From assembly GCA_035630195.1 (NCBI GenBank), contig DASQLD010000450.1, forward strand, positions 1 through 5,870: a stretch of DNA of 5,870 nt, given 5' to 3'. The DNA is from DASQDN01 sp035630195 (lineage in GTDB: Bacteria; Acidobacteriota; Terriglobia; Bryobacterales; Bryobacteraceae). Shown piece by piece: positions 3,807 through 5,870 of this stretch. Under the pieces are notes generated by a model. It was not told the origin of the DNA. It saw only the letters and a list, made by a program, of their open reading frames with translations, and searched no databases. Numbering within the stretch: position 1 is the stretch's first letter; every line of letters begins with the position of its first letter. Made by a program: the position numbers and the translations under genes.

Positions 3807-5870
3807 GTGCGAGCCCTGCCGTTGTTCCTGTGCGCTGCCCTCGCTGCGCCCAGTCAGACCATCTATAGCCTGGAGGAATACGTCGGCACGGACTTCGCCG
3901 GTGATGGAAAACCCGCTCTTCTTGCCCCTATCCTACAGCCGCAAGGACTGGCTGGCGACCGGGATGGAAGCATCCTCGTCGCAGATGCAGCGGATAATCG
4001 GGTCCGTCGGATCACGCCGGATGGCATCATTCATACCGTCACCACCGACCTGAAGGAGCCCTACGGGGTCGCGGTCGGTCCTAACCGCGAGGTTTACATC
4101 GCTGATCTAGGTAATCGTCGGGTTCGTCTCGTAACTGCAGATGGAGCCGCCCGAACGTTCGTCAGCGGCGATTTGCAGCAGCCTCGCAATGTGGCGGTCG
4201 ACGCAAATGGGGTGGTCTACGTCTCCGACTTCAGCGCCAACAAGGTGTATCGGGTGACACCGGATGGCGCAATGCAGGTTATGGCTGCCGGCGAATTAAA
4301 AGGACCAGCCGGGCTCGCGGTCGATGCATCCGGTGCGCTCTTTATAGCGGACTCCGGTAACAACTGTGTTCGTAAGTTGATAAACGGACAGGTAACGACT
4401 GTGCTCGCTGACTTTGGCATCGTCACCTCAATTGCATTGGACCGCACCGGACGTTTGTACGCGGCCGGAGGGGATCGAATCGCGGTCGTGTCACCCAACG
4501 GGGAAATTTCCGTGATCAACACCCCGGCCGAGGAGGTGGCTATCGACAGCAACGGGCGGATTCTTACAGTCGCCTACAAGCAAGTTCGATCCCATTTCGC
4601 AACCGTGACAACTATTCTGGCTGGAAGCCGCCAAGGCATCTTCGCGGGGGACGGGGGGCCACCGACCGAGTGGCGGTTTCACCGGCCGACCGGACTAGCG
4701 CGAGATGCAGGCGGAAACCTCTATATCGCGGATAGCGGCAACGGCCGCGTCCGAAAGATATCTACCGAAGACGAGCTATCGACAATAACGACTCTCGAGC
4801 AAGCGGCTTACTTCACATTCGACATGAACAATATTCTGCACGTCACTGATTCTAAAGCAGGAATTGTTTACAAAAGGGATCGGGCTGGTAAACTCCACGT
4901 TTTCACACGAGGCAGCGGCGCGAAACCGTTTCGGAATCCGTCGGGCCTCGGCTTTGACTTCATTGGTGATCTTTTTGTCGCGGATACAGGAAACAACCTG
5001 ATTCGCAAAGTCACACCCGACGGTATCGTTTCCACCGTAGCGGGTGGGGGGACATCCGATCAGGACGGCTTCGGACTGGGTATTGCTCTCAAAGCCCCGA
5101 TTGGGTTGGCGGTCGCCCCCGATGGAACGGTCTGGTTCACAGAGACAGGCAAACTCCGGAAGTTGGGGCGGGACGGCCGCATCACAACCGTCAAAGATGT
5201 TCCGTTGGTCGATCCGCGCGGATTACGAATCGAACCCAGCGGGAGCATTCTGGTTGCTGACGCGGGCACCCATCGCGTTTCGCAAAGCGAACCCGAGGGA
5301 CGCTGGAAAGTCTTGGCAGAAAAGCCTTTAAATGGCCCCACGGACATCCTTCTGGAACCTGATGGCTCCATCTTGGTGGCGGATTCGCTGAATGCGCGCA
5401 TCCGCAGGCTCGTACCAACCAAGGGCGCCGCTCCGATCACGTTGGCTTCGCTTCGTATTCTGCACGCCGGTACTGACAAAGAAGGTCCGATCGCTCCCGG
5501 ACAGGTCGCTTATGTTGACTCGGATGATCGCCTCCCGGAGAAGGGCGTCCGAGTACTCTTCGGGCCGAATAATGCCGAGATCCTCTCAGTCGAGCCACAC
5601 CGCATCACGTTAATCGTGCCTCCGACAACGACCCTGGGTCTCACCGAGGTAATCGTCGCAGACGATATCGGTCCGCTCGCGATCGCTTCTGTCGAAGTCA
5701 AAGCCAGTGCGCCAGCGTTGATTGGGACGATTCGAAACGAAGACGGAACACCGAATTCACCGGACGCGCCCGCGCTTCGAACATCCCCAGTCACCTTCTC
5801 TCTAACGGGGGAAGGAATCGCCGCTCAGCCGGTCATAATCGTCTCGATCGGTGGCATCGAAGCCGAGGTC
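3807..5870 (+). CDS. Secreted NHL-repeat beta-propeller protein with TIGR03437-like C-terminus (3'-partial)
   Basis: The frame runs 688 codons from GTG at 3807 to the window edge with no stop. Residues 1-16 form a signal peptide (RALPLFLCAALAAPS). From about residue 46 to 538 there are about twelve NHL-type blades of ~40 residues, the clearest being PAGLAVDASGALFIADSGNN (from 167), PTGLARDAGGNLYIADSGNG (from 294) and PSGLGFDFIGDLFVADTGNN (from 378), each followed by VRK/IRK and a 'DG' turn; several (203-291, 330-374) are worn. GDGKP (32-36) and GDGGP (281-285) precede the first and seventh blades, which suggests two six-bladed propellers. From ~550 the chain changes to an Ig/TIG-like region with DGTPNSPDAPA and IGGIEAEV, as in the TIGR03437 domain of Solibacter relatives; I estimate the last ~50 residues are missing. 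NHL propellers usually bind ligands or other proteins; no enzyme motif is seen, so the role is open. Divergent from the protease gene. Confidence 0.9.
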   Translation, partial: MRALPLFLCAALAAPSQTIYSLEEYVGTDFAGDGKPALLAPILQPQGLAGDRDGSILVADAADNRVRRITPDGIIHTVTTDLKEPYGVAVGPNREVYIADLGNRRVRLVTADGAARTFVSGDLQQPRNVAVDANGVVYVSDFSANKVYRVTPDGAMQVMAAGELKGPAGLAVDASGALFIADSGNNCVRKLINGQVTTVLADFGIVTSIALDRTGRLYAAGGDRIAVVSPNGEISVINTPAEEVAIDSNGRILTVAYKQVRSHFATVTTILAGSRQGIFAGDGGPPTEWRFHRPTGLARDAGGNLYIADSGNGRVRKISTEDELSTITTLEQAAYFTFDMNNILHVTDSKAGIVYKRDRAGKLHVFTRGSGAKPFRNPSGLGFDFIGDLFVADTGNNLIRKVTPDGIVSTVAGGGTSDQDGFGLGIALKAPIGLAVAPDGTVWFTETGKLRKLGRDGRITTVKDVPLVDPRGLRIEPSGSILVADAGTHRVSQSEPEGRWKVLAEKPLNGPTDILLEPDGSILVADSLNARIRRLVPTKGAAPITLASLRILHAGTDKEGPIAPGQVAYVDSDDRLPEKGVRVLFGPNNAEILSVEPHRITLIVPPTTTLGLTEVIVADDIGPLAIASVEVKASAPALIGTIRNEDGTPNSPDAPALRTSPVTFSLTGEGIAAQPVIIVSIGGIEAEV
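5460..5870 (+). other. TIGR03437-like (Solibacter-type) C-terminal domain, cut by the window edge
   Basis: Residues ~552-688 of the propeller protein follow the order of this family as I know it: an HAG...APGQV opening, a strand ending ITLIVPP where the family has 'INFQVP', a TEVIVADD strand, an ASAPALI segment matching 'AAAPGIF', NEDGTPNSPDAPA matching 'NQDGTxNSPANPA', TFSLTGEG matching 'TLYGTGxG', and IGGIEAEV matching 'IGGIPAxV'. It is an Ig-like module at the C-terminus of many exported proteins in this lineage. This is the main taxonomic clue in the window. Confidence 0.7.

Noticed and set aside
3751..4053. ATG-started + strand frame of 100 codons with AGGAGG at 3729-3734
   Set aside because: The AGGAGG is 16 bases from the ATG, the product is Arg/Cys/Ser-rich with no domain, and it overlaps the well-supported propeller frame.
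3807..5540. Repetitive DNA in the propeller gene as a mobile or satellite repeat
   Set aside because: Similarity is at protein level (NHL blades); the DNA of the units has diverged, so this is a protein repeat.
4217..5794. Several minus-strand open frames of 60-140 codons inside the propeller gene
   Set aside because: The products have the low-complexity Ser/Pro/Arg composition of antisense frames in GC-rich coding DNA, and the plus-strand frame has clear NHL repeats.

Overview
The window looks like bacterial chromosome of moderately high GC, most likely from an Acidobacteriota member of the Bryobacterales/'Solibacter' type. This rests mainly on the C-terminal part of the last gene, which reads like the TIGR03437 'Solibacter' C-terminal domain, and on a style of large secreted NHL-repeat and dockerin proteins common there. 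The lineage is an inference from protein style. There is no rRNA or other marker in the window.

Layout, left to right. Bases 2-508 (+) are the 3' end of a gene for a large secreted protein ending in a type I dockerin module. Bases 621-1928 (+) are purA (adenylosuccinate synthetase), complete, with all catalytic residues in the expected places. Bases 2009-2545 (+) encode a small secreted protein of unknown function, with a predicted hairpin over its ribosome binding site. Bases 2553-3728 (-) encode a secreted metzincin protease that resembles animal matrix metalloproteinases (MMPs). It converges on the previous gene with only 7 bp between the stop codons. Bases 3807-5870 (+) are the 5' part (688 codons, no stop before the window edge) of a secreted NHL beta-propeller protein with a GTG start. 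It is divergent from the protease, and the short shared upstream region carries two overlapping inverted repeats.

Four of the five genes appear to encode exported proteins (calcium-binding dockerin, small secreted protein, zinc protease, beta-propeller); purA is the only clear housekeeping gene. Nothing shows that they form one pathway. The protease and the propeller gene share a possible control region, so joint regulation is the most concrete link. The best candidate for something unusual is the protease: a subtilisin-prodomain-like (I9-like) N-terminal region, then a single cysteine placed like an MMP cysteine switch, then a very MMP-like catalytic domain, then an Ig-like domain. No mobile elements, CRISPR arrays, tRNA or rRNA genes were seen.
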